A stretch of DNA of 6,428 nucleotides from Planctomycetota bacterium (lineage in GTDB: Bacteria > Planctomycetota > Phycisphaerae > WQYP01). Below, in pieces: positions 1 to 6,322 of the stretch; the stretch's first letter is position 1, and the number at the start of each line of letters is the position of its first letter. The translations under genes were made by a program, and so were the position numbers. The notes beneath the pieces were generated by a model. That model was given only the letters and a program-made list of their open reading frames with translations, was not told the origin of the DNA and did no database searches. The stretch lies in the NCBI GenBank assembly GCA_021852245.1, contig JAJZNY010000087.1, forward strand, positions 1 through 6,428, in the 5' to 3' direction.

Positions 1-8
1 TTTTCCCG

Positions 9-28
9 AAGGTGGCAGTCGCCTTTTT
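9..28 (+). terminator. Weak candidate intrinsic terminator
   Basis: Bases 9-14 (AAGGTG) can pair with 20-25 (CGCCTT) across a 5-base loop, with one G-U pair. A run of five T covers 24-28. It would end a plus-strand transcript arriving from left of the window. The stem is short and overlaps the T run, so this is weak, and it competes with the idea that a minus-strand gene starts at 31. Confidence 0.18.
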
Positions 29-37
29 CACGCCCGT

Positions 38-66
38 ATTAAACCACAGACTCGGCCCTGGCGCAA
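38..66 (-). promoter_or_regulatory. Candidate sigma70 promoter reading leftwards
   Basis: On the minus strand there is TTGCGC (61-66) as a -35 box, a 17-base spacer, and TTTAAT (38-43) as a -10 box that differs from TATAAT at one position. A GTG at 31-29 follows only seven bases after the -10 and opens a frame beginning VKKATATFGK that runs off the left edge. If that start is real the message would be leaderless, because no Shine-Dalgarno sequence fits. The promoter lies beyond the hsdS stop, so it would serve a separate gene, possibly a transposase; that identity is inference. Confidence 0.3.
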
Positions 67-118
67 GTTAAGATCGTGTTAATATTCTGCGAGCATTCCG
101 CCAGCAAATTCCGGGACA

Positions 119-901
119 CTACTGGGTAGCCGCCCCGTACCCATCCCTCCAGCCGCTCGGCGGCGCCTTCCCCTTCCCCGCGAATTTTTTAAGTTGGTTT
201 TCTTCCCAATTTTTCTGCCGCTCGGCCAGAATGCGTTTTAGCAATTGCTCACCAGTTTCCGTTGCGGGATTTTTCTTCCGCCATTCGGCGGTCAATTTCC
301 CTTCCACCGCCGCCTTCAGCACCGCCGCACGATAACGCTTCAAATTCGCCTTCACCCGCTCCAACGCCGCCACGCCCGCATCCAGATCCGAAAACAACTC
401 CTCAATCTTCGCCACAATCCGCCGCTGCTCCGCCAGCGGGGCAAGCCGAAGCGGCATGCAGAGGAATTCGTTATCCCTCGCGGACGGGGGACTGGTGCCG
501 TACGTTGGGATCGCGTTAACGAACGAATCCTGAATTAGTTGGTGAAAAAGAAATTTTGTCTCGACCCCCGGATGGGGCCGAATCACGCAATAGGCCGTCG
601 ACGCCACCTCGCCGTCCAGCCCCGGCGGCACAACAGCGATATTCTTCAGGTATGGACGTACTAAACAGAAAATAACGTCGCCAGCTCTTATCAACGTTCT
701 CGCCCTGCTCGGCGCATCGCACCGCGGGAGAGTTCTCGCGTCGGTGATGACTTGCCTCGAGTTGTCTACCGCCCCTACGTCCACGTACCTGAACATTCCC
801 GGTGGCTCCCTTTTGGGGTTGCGGGAACCACTCGGTATTATCACGCTTCTGATCTCGCCCTGCGCCCAACCGGCGGGTAAAGATATGTGGGATTCCTTCA
901 T
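119..901 (-). CDS. hsdS: Type I restriction specificity subunit HsdS, truncated (single recognition domain)
   Basis: This is the DNA-recognition subunit of a type I restriction-modification enzyme. In known systems HsdS joins two HsdM subunits and HsdR, and each of its two target-recognition domains reads half of a split site. Here, residues about 8-155 form one recognition domain, opening with LPAGW and closing at PLRLAPLAEQ. Residues about 156-210 form the conserved helical spacer (EQRRIVAKIEELFSDLD, then LKRYRAAVLKAAVEGKLT). Residues 211-260 are the charged linker that normally leads into the second domain (GKAPPSGWRDGY). The protein then stops at 260 residues, against about 400-600 for a full HsdS, so the second domain and final helices are missing. 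The start is well supported: ATG overlaps the hsdR stop as ATGA, with GGGAGG eight bases upstream. Half-length HsdS proteins can work as dimers, so loss of function is not certain. Truncation by an inserted element is my preferred reading. Confidence 0.85.
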   Translation of the reverse strand: MKESHISLPAGWAQGEIRSVIIPSGSRNPKREPPGMFRYVDVGAVDNSRQVITDARTLPRCDAPSRARTLIRAGDVIFCLVRPYLKNIAVVPPGLDGEVASTAYCVIRPHPGVETKFLFHQLIQDSFVNAIPTYGTSPPSARDNEFLCMPLRLAPLAEQRRIVAKIEELFSDLDAGVAALERVKANLKRYRAAVLKAAVEGKLTAEWRKKNPATETGEQLLKRILAERQKNWEENQLKKFAGKGKAPPSGWRDGYGAATQ

Positions 902-3681
902 GCCACCAACCTCCCATTCAGCTCCTCCAGCAGCGCCGGCAGCGTATTGCCAAATAACTCATACGCTCTGCCCATGCCGCCGAGTTGATTGAATGGAATC
1001 TCTTGTAAATCTTCCTGCTCGATGGCCAGCGAATTGGCAATATGATCCTTAATGGCCACCAGCCAACGCCGCTGTTCCGCAGTAAATGTTTCCCCTCCCG
1101 CCTCTTTCTCCGCGAGCCATTGGCTGTACCGCTCCTCCACCACCGTGGCAATCGGCACCAAGGGCGAGTCCGGCGTAATGGCATGTTTCACCAGCGCAAT
1201 AAGATCCACCAAGTGTCGGCCCGCGCCCCGTACCTTTTGCGGTTCCACCGCCTGATAGGCCTGCCAGAGCCGCTCCACGCTTTCCGGCCTCCTGGGGTCT
1301 ACAAAAAAGGGCGCCACCGTCAGCTTTTGCGCCAATTCCCGCACCTGCCGATACCGCAATCCCAATCGATATGGTCGGCTGTACAGCACACGGATGGCTT
1401 CAATTTCATCTTTATTGGTTTCAATAAACTCCATGAAGCTCTTTATAAACGACCGTGCTTTTTCCAACGCCGCGGCATCAAAGCCCGCCCGCAACAGCGA
1501 GTCCTGATTGATTTCATCAATAATCTGATCATTGTGCGTTTTAACCCGCATAATCGCGTCGCGCAGTTTAGGATTGTGAAACGGCCTAAGCGCCGCCGCC
1601 ATGGTTTGCTGCTCCATGGCCCTTATCTGGCTTTCCGTCGGCTCGGTATCCGGCGGCAGGCTGAACCTTTCAATGGCCAGGGCAGTGAGTTTATCCGGCT
1701 CAATACTTCCCAGCAGATCGCCAGCCAGATCGGCGGGGGTTTTCCCGCCGGATTCCGCGGCAATCTGCCCCCGCTGGCTTTCCTCGAGTTGCCGATCCAG
1801 GCGGATCAACCGCGCCGCCAATGTGGAAACCACATCCACATCCACCACGCCCGCCGCCACCGTATTAAGAATTTTATCGAACGCCACCGATGGCTTGCGA
1901 TCCAGCGGCTGGGAGAACGCCTTGTCGCTTTCCGTCACACCCACCGCATCCACGATAACAAAATGCGTCTTGCCCTTCGCATCCGGTGTCACGCCCCGCA
2001 GATCATCGGATGGAATTACCCGGCAGCCGCGCCCCTTCATCTGTTCAAAGTAACCGGCGGAATTGATGTTCCGCATAAACAGCAGACATTCCAGCGGCTT
2101 TACATCCGTGCCGGTGGCAATCATATCCACCGTAACCGCAATCCGCGGGTTAAAAGAATTGCGAAACTCGGCCAGCAGGTCTTCGGGCTTTCGGCCCGTG
2201 GTTTTGCTGGTGATCTTCTGGCAGAAATCATTGCCTTTGCCAAACACCTCCCTCGCGATACGGGTAATGTCATCAGCATGTAAATCGTTCTTGGCAAAGA
2301 TCAGCGTCTTAGGCACATCCGTGCGCAGCGGAAAGATATGCGGCAGGCAATCGCGGAAGGTGGAGAGCACCAGACGTATCTGGCTTTCGCTCACAACGTC
2401 CCGATCCAACTGATTGCCCGTATAAATCAGATCATCATCCAACTGCGCAAAGCGCTTCTGCCGCGTGCTGCGATCCCGGCGCGGCACAAAATAATCCGGG
2501 GCTTTGGCCAGCCTCGCCCCGTCCCTGGTTATCTGCGTCTCAATACGGAATACCTCGTAGCCCACATTTACGCCGTCAATCACAGCTTTTTCATGGGTAT
2601 ATTCCTGCACCAGGTTGCCATCAAAAAAGCCGATCGTCTGTTTGCTCGGTGTTGCTGTCAGGCCGATTAGAAAGGCGTCAAAATATTCCAGCACCTGCCG
2701 CCAGAGGTTGTAAATGCTCCGGTGACATTCATCAATGATAATAAAATCAAATGTTTCGATGGGAATTGTGGCGTTATAAACCACCGGCAACGGCCCGGAC
2801 GCCAGCGCATTGGCCCACTCAAATTGGGAAATTTCCTCCGCCGATTCGTCAAATTCCGGCTCGCCCTTGAGAATGGAATAAAGCCGCTGAATCGTGGTAA
2901 TGCAAACCTTGCAGGATGGATCGATGGCATTGTTTTTCAGGCGCTGGACATTAAATTCTTCCGTGAACTTATAGGGCGTACCGGGGCTGGCAAACTGCTG
3001 GAATTCCGCCAGCGTCTGCCGCCCCAGATTATTGCGATCCACCAGAAATAACACCCGCTTGGCCTGCGCAAATTTAATCAGCCGATATACCAAATTGCAT
3101 GCGGTGAATGTCTTACCTGATCCGGTGGCCATTTGAATTAACGCCCGCGGATGATTATCTGCCAGTGACTTTTCCAGATTCGCAATCGCATCCACCTGCA
3201 CCCGCCACAGCCGCCCATGGTCCAGCGGTGGCAAGTGCCGCAACGCCGCCCTCAATTGGCGGTTCAACTCCGCCAAGCGGATAAGTTCCGCCGGGCGGTG
3301 GAAGGAAAATACCTCCCGGCTGCATGGCTGCGGATCAAGATTATTGGTAAACCGGGTCAGGACACCCGTGGATTCGTAAGCAAACGGCAGGGGCAGCCGC
3401 CAGGCCGGAAAGTTGTCCGGCAGGCCGCTGGTGTATTTGGCGGACTGTGTTTCCACCCCCACCAGCGTGTGGTCTTCCGGCTTCGCCTCAACAATGCCTA
3501 TGGCCTTCCCATCCGCATACAGCAGATAATCCGCAAAACCCGTCTGCAGCGGAAATTCCCGAATGGCCACGCCCACACCGGCGGAAATATTCATCTGCGC
3601 ATGGTCCTGAACCAACCACCCGCACTGCACCAACATTCGGTCAATGCGTTCACGCGCGACCTGTTCTGGACTTCCCGGCAT
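898..3681 (-). CDS. hsdR: Type I restriction endonuclease subunit R (HsdR, EcoEI-like)
   Basis: HsdR is the motor and nuclease subunit of type I restriction enzymes. It translocates DNA using ATP and cuts far from the unmethylated recognition site. The N-terminal PD-(D/E)XK nuclease motif is visible as D51, then E65-A-K67. The helicase core shows Walker A ATGSGKT at 185-191, DECH at 317-320, TAT at 342-344, ATGTDV at 522-527 and QMKGRGCR at 547-554. Residues about 700-927 match the EcoEI-type C-terminal region, which docks on the methylase core; GGMGRAYELFGNTL at 901-914 is typical of its end. At 927 residues it is full length for the family, with no visible frameshift. The ATG is preceded directly by an in-frame TAA, and AAGGCG lies ten bases upstream, so the start is secure. 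It overlaps hsdS by four bases. No hsdM is adjacent. Without a methylase the nuclease would probably be inactive or need a methylase encoded elsewhere. Confidence 0.95.
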   Translation of the reverse strand: MPGSPEQVARERIDRMLVQCGWLVQDHAQMNISAGVGVAIREFPLQTGFADYLLYADGKAIGIVEAKPEDHTLVGVETQSAKYTSGLPDNFPAWRLPLPFAYESTGVLTRFTNNLDPQPCSREVFSFHRPAELIRLAELNRQLRAALRHLPPLDHGRLWRVQVDAIANLEKSLADNHPRALIQMATGSGKTFTACNLVYRLIKFAQAKRVLFLVDRNNLGRQTLAEFQQFASPGTPYKFTEEFNVQRLKNNAIDPSCKVCITTIQRLYSILKGEPEFDESAEEISQFEWANALASGPLPVVYNATIPIETFDFIIIDECHRSIYNLWRQVLEYFDAFLIGLTATPSKQTIGFFDGNLVQEYTHEKAVIDGVNVGYEVFRIETQITRDGARLAKAPDYFVPRRDRSTRQKRFAQLDDDLIYTGNQLDRDVVSESQIRLVLSTFRDCLPHIFPLRTDVPKTLIFAKNDLHADDITRIAREVFGKGNDFCQKITSKTTGRKPEDLLAEFRNSFNPRIAVTVDMIATGTDVKPLECLLFMRNINSAGYFEQMKGRGCRVIPSDDLRGVTPDAKGKTHFVIVDAVGVTESDKAFSQPLDRKPSVAFDKILNTVAAGVVDVDVVSTLAARLIRLDRQLEESQRGQIAAESGGKTPADLAGDLLGSIEPDKLTALAIERFSLPPDTEPTESQIRAMEQQTMAAALRPFHNPKLRDAIMRVKTHNDQIIDEINQDSLLRAGFDAAALEKARSFIKSFMEFIETNKDEIEAIRVLYSRPYRLGLRYRQVRELAQKLTVAPFFVDPRRPESVERLWQAYQAVEPQKVRGAGRHLVDLIALVKHAITPDSPLVPIATVVEERYSQWLAEKEAGGETFTAEQRRWLVAIKDHIANSLAIEQEDLQEIPFNQLGGMGRAYELFGNTLPALLEELNGRLVA
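910..915 (-). promoter_or_regulatory. Shine-Dalgarno site of hsdS
   Basis: GGGAGG on the minus strand lies eight bases before the hsdS ATG, inside the last codons of hsdR. Together with the ATGA overlap it indicates coupled translation of S behind R and fixes the hsdS start. Confidence 0.7.
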
Positions 3682-3728
3682 TTAATCATTACGCCTTGAA
3701 TAGGAAAACCTGCACCATTACCCATAGA

Positions 3729-3757
3729 ATAATACCCGATCCGCGCCCAACACGTAA
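3729..3757 (-). promoter_or_regulatory. Possible promoter of the hsdR-hsdS operon
   Basis: TATTAT at 3729-3734 on the minus strand is a good -10 box (five of six), 47 bases before the hsdR start. The hexamer 17 bases further upstream, TTACGT at 3752-3757, matches the -35 consensus poorly. No better pair is seen between hsdR and the tRNA. Confidence 0.25.
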
Positions 3758-3948
3758 TGTACCGCGCTCATCACGAGAGAGCCCCGGCTCGCCCGGGAAA
3801 TCCGAGTTCCTGCCGACCCGACCGCCCCGAAACACCCGTGCCCCCGCGCAGCCGTGCCGGAATCCACCCGGACGACCTCGGCATAAATAATTGTGATCGT
3901 CCTGATAGAATTTTCCGGTCAACCGTCCTGTTGTGTAGCCGGGAAGTG

Positions 3949-4038
3949 GGGCGGTGGCTTTCGTCGGGCATAGCGGTTGTCCGGCCCCTCCGGATGTCAG
4001 TGCCTCAATGCCCCAGCCGTAGTGCGGCTCCACCGCCC
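3949..4038. repeat. Nested inverted repeats, possible structured RNA element
   Basis: Three inverted repeats sit inside one another: GGGCGGTGG (3949-3957) with CCACCGCCC (4030-4038), a perfect 9-base match; GGGCAT (3966-3971) with ATGCCC (4008-4013); and TCCGG (3980-3984) with CCGGA (3990-3994). All can pair in one long hairpin on either strand. There is no T run after it on either strand, so it is not an intrinsic terminator. In GC-rich DNA such pairings can arise by chance, so the RNA reading is inference. Confidence 0.3.
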
Positions 4039-4188
4039 GCTCATCGAACCGGGGTGCGAATTTCTCGCAGCTCGATTTCGGAGCGGAGCGGTACCCCTCG
4101 GCTTCCGCACACGGATCGCTGCGGACAGATACGACCTGTTCGTTGGAAATTAGAAGCGGCGGGCGGTAGGTGACATGACGGAAGATAA

Positions 4189-4275
4189 CGGAGAGAGTGG
4201 GATTCGAACCCACGTCGCACTTGCGCACGAACCGGTTTTCGAAACCGGCGCCTTCAGCCACTCAGCCATCTCTCC
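4189..4275 (-). tRNA. tRNA-Ser, anticodon CGA
   Basis: The minus strand folds as a complete class II tRNA. The acceptor stem GGAGAGA (4275-4269) pairs with TCTCTCC (4196-4190), and the D-arm region reads GGCTGAGTGGCTGAAGG. The anticodon stem CCGGT/ACCGG encloses the loop TTCGAAA, so the anticodon is CGA and reads UCG. A long variable arm follows, as expected for serine, and the T arm is GTGGG-TTCGAAT-CCCAC. The discriminator base is G, the serine identity base, at 4189. The 3' CCA is not encoded, so it must be added after transcription. The 3' end faces the restriction genes. Confidence 0.97.
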
Positions 4276-4285
4276 AGACCCCTTC

Positions 4286-4314
4286 ATCATCCACGCCGTT
4301 GCCGGCGCGGTCAA
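4286..4314 (-). promoter_or_regulatory. Promoter of tRNA-Ser
   Basis: On the minus strand TTGACC (4309-4314) is a near-perfect -35 box. A spacer of exactly 17 bases leads to GATGAT (4286-4291), a four-of-six -10 box. The mature tRNA begins 11 bases after the -10 box, which leaves room for a very short leader removed by RNase P. Confidence 0.5.
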
Positions 4315-4321
4315 GTTGACC
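4309..4321. promoter_or_regulatory. 13-base palindrome between divergent tRNA-Ser and queC
   Basis: GGTCAA-G-TTGACC is a perfect inverted repeat around a central G. The left half is the -35 box of the tRNA promoter. The right half is a -35-like TTGACC facing queC, but I find no good -10 box at 15-18 bases on that side. It could be a back-to-back promoter, an operator, or chance. No preQ1 riboswitch pattern is visible in the rest of the leader (4322-4432). Confidence 0.3.
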
Positions 4322-4422
4322 CCATTTCTATTCGAATCAACTCGCTGGGCCGATATTTTTTTGTTGTGGCGGTGGTCAGTTGCAATCGTCCGCGTTAACA
4401 TTTCGCCCGGTAAGGTGAATTT

Positions 4423-4426
4423 GGAG
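4423..4426 (+). promoter_or_regulatory. Shine-Dalgarno site that sets the queC start at TTG
   Basis: GGAG ends six bases before TTG at 4433, which is ideal spacing. The next in-frame alternative, GTG at 4415, has no well-placed site, and every longer start would run into the antisense of the tRNA gene. Confidence 0.6.
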
Positions 4427-4432
4427 TGTGGC

Positions 4433-5119
4433 TTGAAATCGGCAGTGGTGTTGTTAAGTGGCGGGTTGGATTCGGCAACCACCTTGGCCATCGCGGCTGC
4501 GGATGGGTTTGCATGCTACGCGCTGAGTTTTGATTACGGTCAGCGCCACCGTCGAGAACTGACGGCTGCGGCGGAGATTGCCCGGGCGGCCGGTGTCAGG
4601 CGTCACGTGACGCTGAAGCTTGATCTGCGCCAATTCGGTGGGTCGGCGCTGACGGCAGACATTCCCGTACCCAAGGCACGCTCTTCGCAGGAAATGGCGG
4701 AAGAAGTTCCGGTGACGTACGTTCCGGCGCGAAACACCATTTTTCTCTCCTGCGCTCTGGGTTGGGCGGAAGTGCTCAAATCAGAGGCGATTTTCATCGG
4801 CGTCAACGCTGTCGATTATTCCGGTTATCCTGACTGCCGCCCGGAATTTATCGCAGCATTTGAAAACCTCGCTCGCTTGGCAACCAAGGCGGGGGTGGTG
4901 GAACACCAGCGTATTCAAATTCACGCTCCGTTGATTGGAATGAGAAAAGACGAAATTATCGCGACGGGACGACGACTTGGCGTCGATTATTCCAAAACCA
5001 TATCCTGCTACGATCCGCCCGACGACCACCACAGTTGCGGCCGGTGCGATGCCTGCAAGCTCCGGCTGGCGGCATTTGCCACAGCGGGCATCGAAGACCC
5101 AATTGCGTATATTTCTTAA
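4433..5119 (+). CDS. queC: 7-cyano-7-deazaguanine (preQ0) synthase QueC
   Basis: QueC uses ATP and ammonia to turn 7-carboxy-7-deazaguanine (CDG) into preQ0, a cytosolic step of queuosine synthesis. From the TTG at 4433 the protein has 228 residues, normal for the family. The N-terminal PP-loop SGGLDS is at 9-14. Other family signatures are FDYGQ (33-37), VPARN (97-101), [15 protein letters not shown] (123-137) and the zinc-binding cysteines C192, C202, C205 and C208 near the C-terminus. All key residues are present. The frame is open much further upstream, but that extension is antisense to tRNA-Ser and has no family similarity, so I reject it. The gene leads the operon, with queE 12 bases downstream. 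A TTG start usually gives lower translation, which may suit a low-demand cofactor pathway; that is inference. A GTG at 4415 is the only serious alternative start. Confidence 0.95.
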   Translation: MKSAVVLLSGGLDSATTLAIAAADGFACYALSFDYGQRHRRELTAAAEIARAAGVRRHVTLKLDLRQFGGSALTADIPVPKARSSQEMAEEVPVTYVPARNTIFLSCALGWAEVLKSEAIFIGVNAVDYSGYPDCRPEFIAAFENLARLATKAGVVEHQRIQIHAPLIGMRKDEIIATGRRLGVDYSKTISCYDPPDDHHSCGRCDACKLRLAAFATAGIEDPIAYIS

Positions 5120-5131
5120 TACCGGCTGCTC

Positions 5132-5827
5132 ATGAAAATCGCGGAGATATTTACCAGTATTCAGGGCGAAGGCAAATTGGTGGGTATGCCCAGCGTTTTC
5201 GTTCGCACCTCCGGTTGCAATCTCCGCTGCACCTGGTGCGATACGCCTTATGCCTCCTGGCGGCCGGAGGGGGAGGATTTAACCGTTGAAGCGATCATGG
5301 CGGCGGTGCTCAACTCCGGGATGCGGCACGTCGTTTTAACGGGCGGAGAGCCGATGCTCCAGCCGCAGTTGCCGCAGCTCATCGATCAATTGAAATCCCA
5401 TGGCCTGCACATTACCGTCGAGACTGCAGGCACGCTGTGGCAGGACGTCGAGATTGATTTGGCCAGTATCAGTCCGAAGCTTGCCAATTCCCGCCCGCCG
5501 ACCGATACACCGGGGCAATGGGCGGTTCTGCATGAAACGCGGCGGCTCGACTGGACGGTCCTCAAGCGTTGGGCCTCTTCGCCGTTGATCCATGATCGGC
5601 AGTGGAAGTTTGTCATTTCACAACCGGATGATCTGGCGGAGATCGAGGCTGTCGTTGAACGGATCGGTGGCCTTTCACCGGAGGATATCATTCTGATGCC
5701 GGAAGGGGTCACCGAGGAGGATATCAAAGCGAAAGGGCAGTGGATCTCAAAAATGTGCCAAAATAAAAACTATCGTTTTGGGACAAGATTGCATCTTTGG
5801 ATTTACGGCAATCGACGGGGAACCTGA
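5132..5827 (+). CDS. queE: 7-carboxy-7-deazaguanine synthase QueE (radical SAM)
   Basis: QueE is a radical S-adenosylmethionine enzyme. It contracts the ring of 6-carboxy-tetrahydropterin (CPH4) to CDG, the substrate of QueC, and in known members needs Mg2+. The 231-residue protein opens with EIFTSIQGEG (residues 5-14), the family's N-terminal signature. The [4Fe-4S] cluster motif CNLRCTWC has cysteines at 29, 33 and 36, the standard CX3CX2C spacing. TGGEP at 70-74 is the SAM-binding loop, TVETAG at 95-100 and SPK at 114-116 are further conserved patches, and the C-terminus RLHLWIYGNRRGT is typical. Length and motifs indicate an intact enzyme. The ATG lies 12 bases after the queC stop without a clear Shine-Dalgarno site, so it probably relies on coupling to queC translation. 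A small ORF overlaps its stop codon. Confidence 0.95.
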   Translation: MKIAEIFTSIQGEGKLVGMPSVFVRTSGCNLRCTWCDTPYASWRPEGEDLTVEAIMAAVLNSGMRHVVLTGGEPMLQPQLPQLIDQLKSHGLHITVETAGTLWQDVEIDLASISPKLANSRPPTDTPGQWAVLHETRRLDWTVLKRWASSPLIHDRQWKFVISQPDDLAEIEAVVERIGGLSPEDIILMPEGVTEEDIKAKGQWISKMCQNKNYRFGTRLHLWIYGNRRGT

Positions 5828-5940
5828 TGCCTAACCTCCGGACGATTAAAGATTCGCATAGAATTCCTTCGGCGGATATGGATTCTGCTGATGGGGTCGC
5901 CGCCTCGCGGTCAGCGGTGTCATTTGTCGGGCTGATTTGA
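5827..5940 (+). CDS. Possible 37-residue small ORF between queE and queF
   Basis: An ATG overlaps the queE stop by one base (TGATG). It opens a frame of 37 residues, beginning [12 protein letters not shown] and ending SAVSFVGLI, with stop TGA at 5938-5940. GGGGA (5817-5821) lies five bases before the ATG, although this stretch also encodes the conserved GNRRGT end of QueE. The stop falls 16 bases before queF and next to its ribosome site, so translation through this frame could couple queE to queF. I recognise no family, signal peptide or membrane segment. It may equally be an untranslated spacer that is open by chance. Confidence 0.25.
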   Translation: MPNLRTIKDSHRIPSADMDSADGVAASRSAVSFVGLI

Positions 5941-5956
5941 AAGGGAAAATATAAAC

Positions 5957-6322
5957 GTGAAAAGAAAAGCACCATCAGGCAACCACCCGACCGGCTTGGA
6001 AGTTTTCCCCAATCCCCATCCACATCGGGATTATGAGATCGAGCATGTCGCGACTGAATTCACTTCGGTCTGCCCCAAAACGGGCCAGCCGGACTTTGGT
6101 ACGCTCACGTTCATTTACACTCCCGATCAGGTCTGCGTCGAACTCAAAAGCCTTAAGCTTTACCTGCAAAGCTATCGCAATCGAGGCATATTTTATGAAG
6201 ATGTAACAAACGTGATTTTTGACGAACTGTTGAAATTGCTTAAGCCTCGTCGCCTTACCGTTATCAGCGAATGGACGCCGCGTGGTGGACTCCGGTCAAC
6301 CATTCGCTGCAGCTACCCATGA
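5957..6322 (+). CDS. queF: NADPH-dependent preQ0 reductase QueF (type I, unimodal)
   Basis: QueF reduces the nitrile of preQ0 to the amine preQ1 with two NADPH. Tgt then inserts preQ1 into tRNA. The 121-residue protein is the short single-domain type. The catalytic cysteine is C39 in [12 protein letters not shown], and the proton-donor aspartate D46 follows seven residues later, as in Bacillus QueF (C55 and D62). The signature [10 protein letters not shown] (61-70) carries E62 and binds substrate and cofactor. E81 in FYEDVTN matches the conserved Bacillus E97. The neighbouring residue is Y80, where Bacillus has His96; I believe aromatic variants occur there in other short QueF proteins. The start is GTG with AAGGGA (5941-5946) ten bases upstream, slightly far; there is no in-frame ATG nearby that keeps the N-terminus. 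It is the last recognisable gene of the que operon. Confidence 0.95.
   Translation: MKRKAPSGNHPTGLEVFPNPHPHRDYEIEHVATEFTSVCPKTGQPDFGTLTFIYTPDQVCVELKSLKLYLQSYRNRGIFYEDVTNVIFDELLKLLKPRRLTVISEWTPRGGLRSTIRCSYP

Larger units (their letters stand above)
3682..4188. other. About 500-base gap between tRNA-Ser and hsdR without a confident gene
   Basis: I recognise no protein or known RNA family here. I looked for hallmark sequences of RNase P RNA, tmRNA, SRP RNA and common riboswitches on both strands and saw none. The segment is GC-rich, with short inverted repeats: TGCCG/CGGCA at 3855-3859 and 3879-3883, GGACGA/TCGTCC at 3870-3875 and 3897-3902, and a nested set at 3949-4038. A minus-strand frame is open throughout and ends at 3689, seven bases before the hsdR start. 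Its first plausible start outside the tRNA is a GTG at 4033, giving 114 residues rich in Gly and Arg and ending in a short hydrophobic run (GIILWVMVQVFLF). No Shine-Dalgarno sequence supports it and I know no family like it. It could be island remnant, a decayed gene or a structured RNA. Confidence 0.4.

Noticed and set aside
1042..2283. 413-residue open frame on the plus strand opposite hsdR
   Set aside because: It is antisense to conserved HsdR coding sequence, rich in Arg and His as such shadows are, and resembles no known protein.
3757..4173. 138-residue plus-strand frame between hsdR and the tRNA
   Set aside because: Its composition (very high Arg, Pro, Ser) is that of a chance frame in GC-rich DNA. 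No ribosome site or recognisable motif supports it.
4189..4275. A direct link between tRNA-Ser and the adjoining queuosine genes
   Set aside because: Queuosine is inserted in tRNAs with GUN anticodons (Tyr, His, Asn, Asp). A CGA serine tRNA is not a substrate, so the adjacency is positional only.
4355..4361. Run of seven T as a terminator in the queC leader
   Set aside because: The nearest stem (AGTTGA 4314-4319 with TCAACT 4337-4342) has a 17-base loop and ends 12 bases before the T run, so it does not form an intrinsic terminator.
4175..4432. Long N-terminal extension of the queC frame, giving a 314-residue protein
   Set aside because: It runs antisense through tRNA-Ser, has no family similarity, and a TTG at 4433 with GGAG at ideal spacing gives a normal 228-residue QueC.
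898..6322. A combined deazaguanine-based DNA modification and restriction system (dpd-like) formed by the que genes and hsdR
   Set aside because: dpd systems need a DpdA transglycosylase, absent here. The que genes form a normal queuosine operon on the other strand beyond a tRNA gene, and HsdR/HsdS are ordinary type I proteins.
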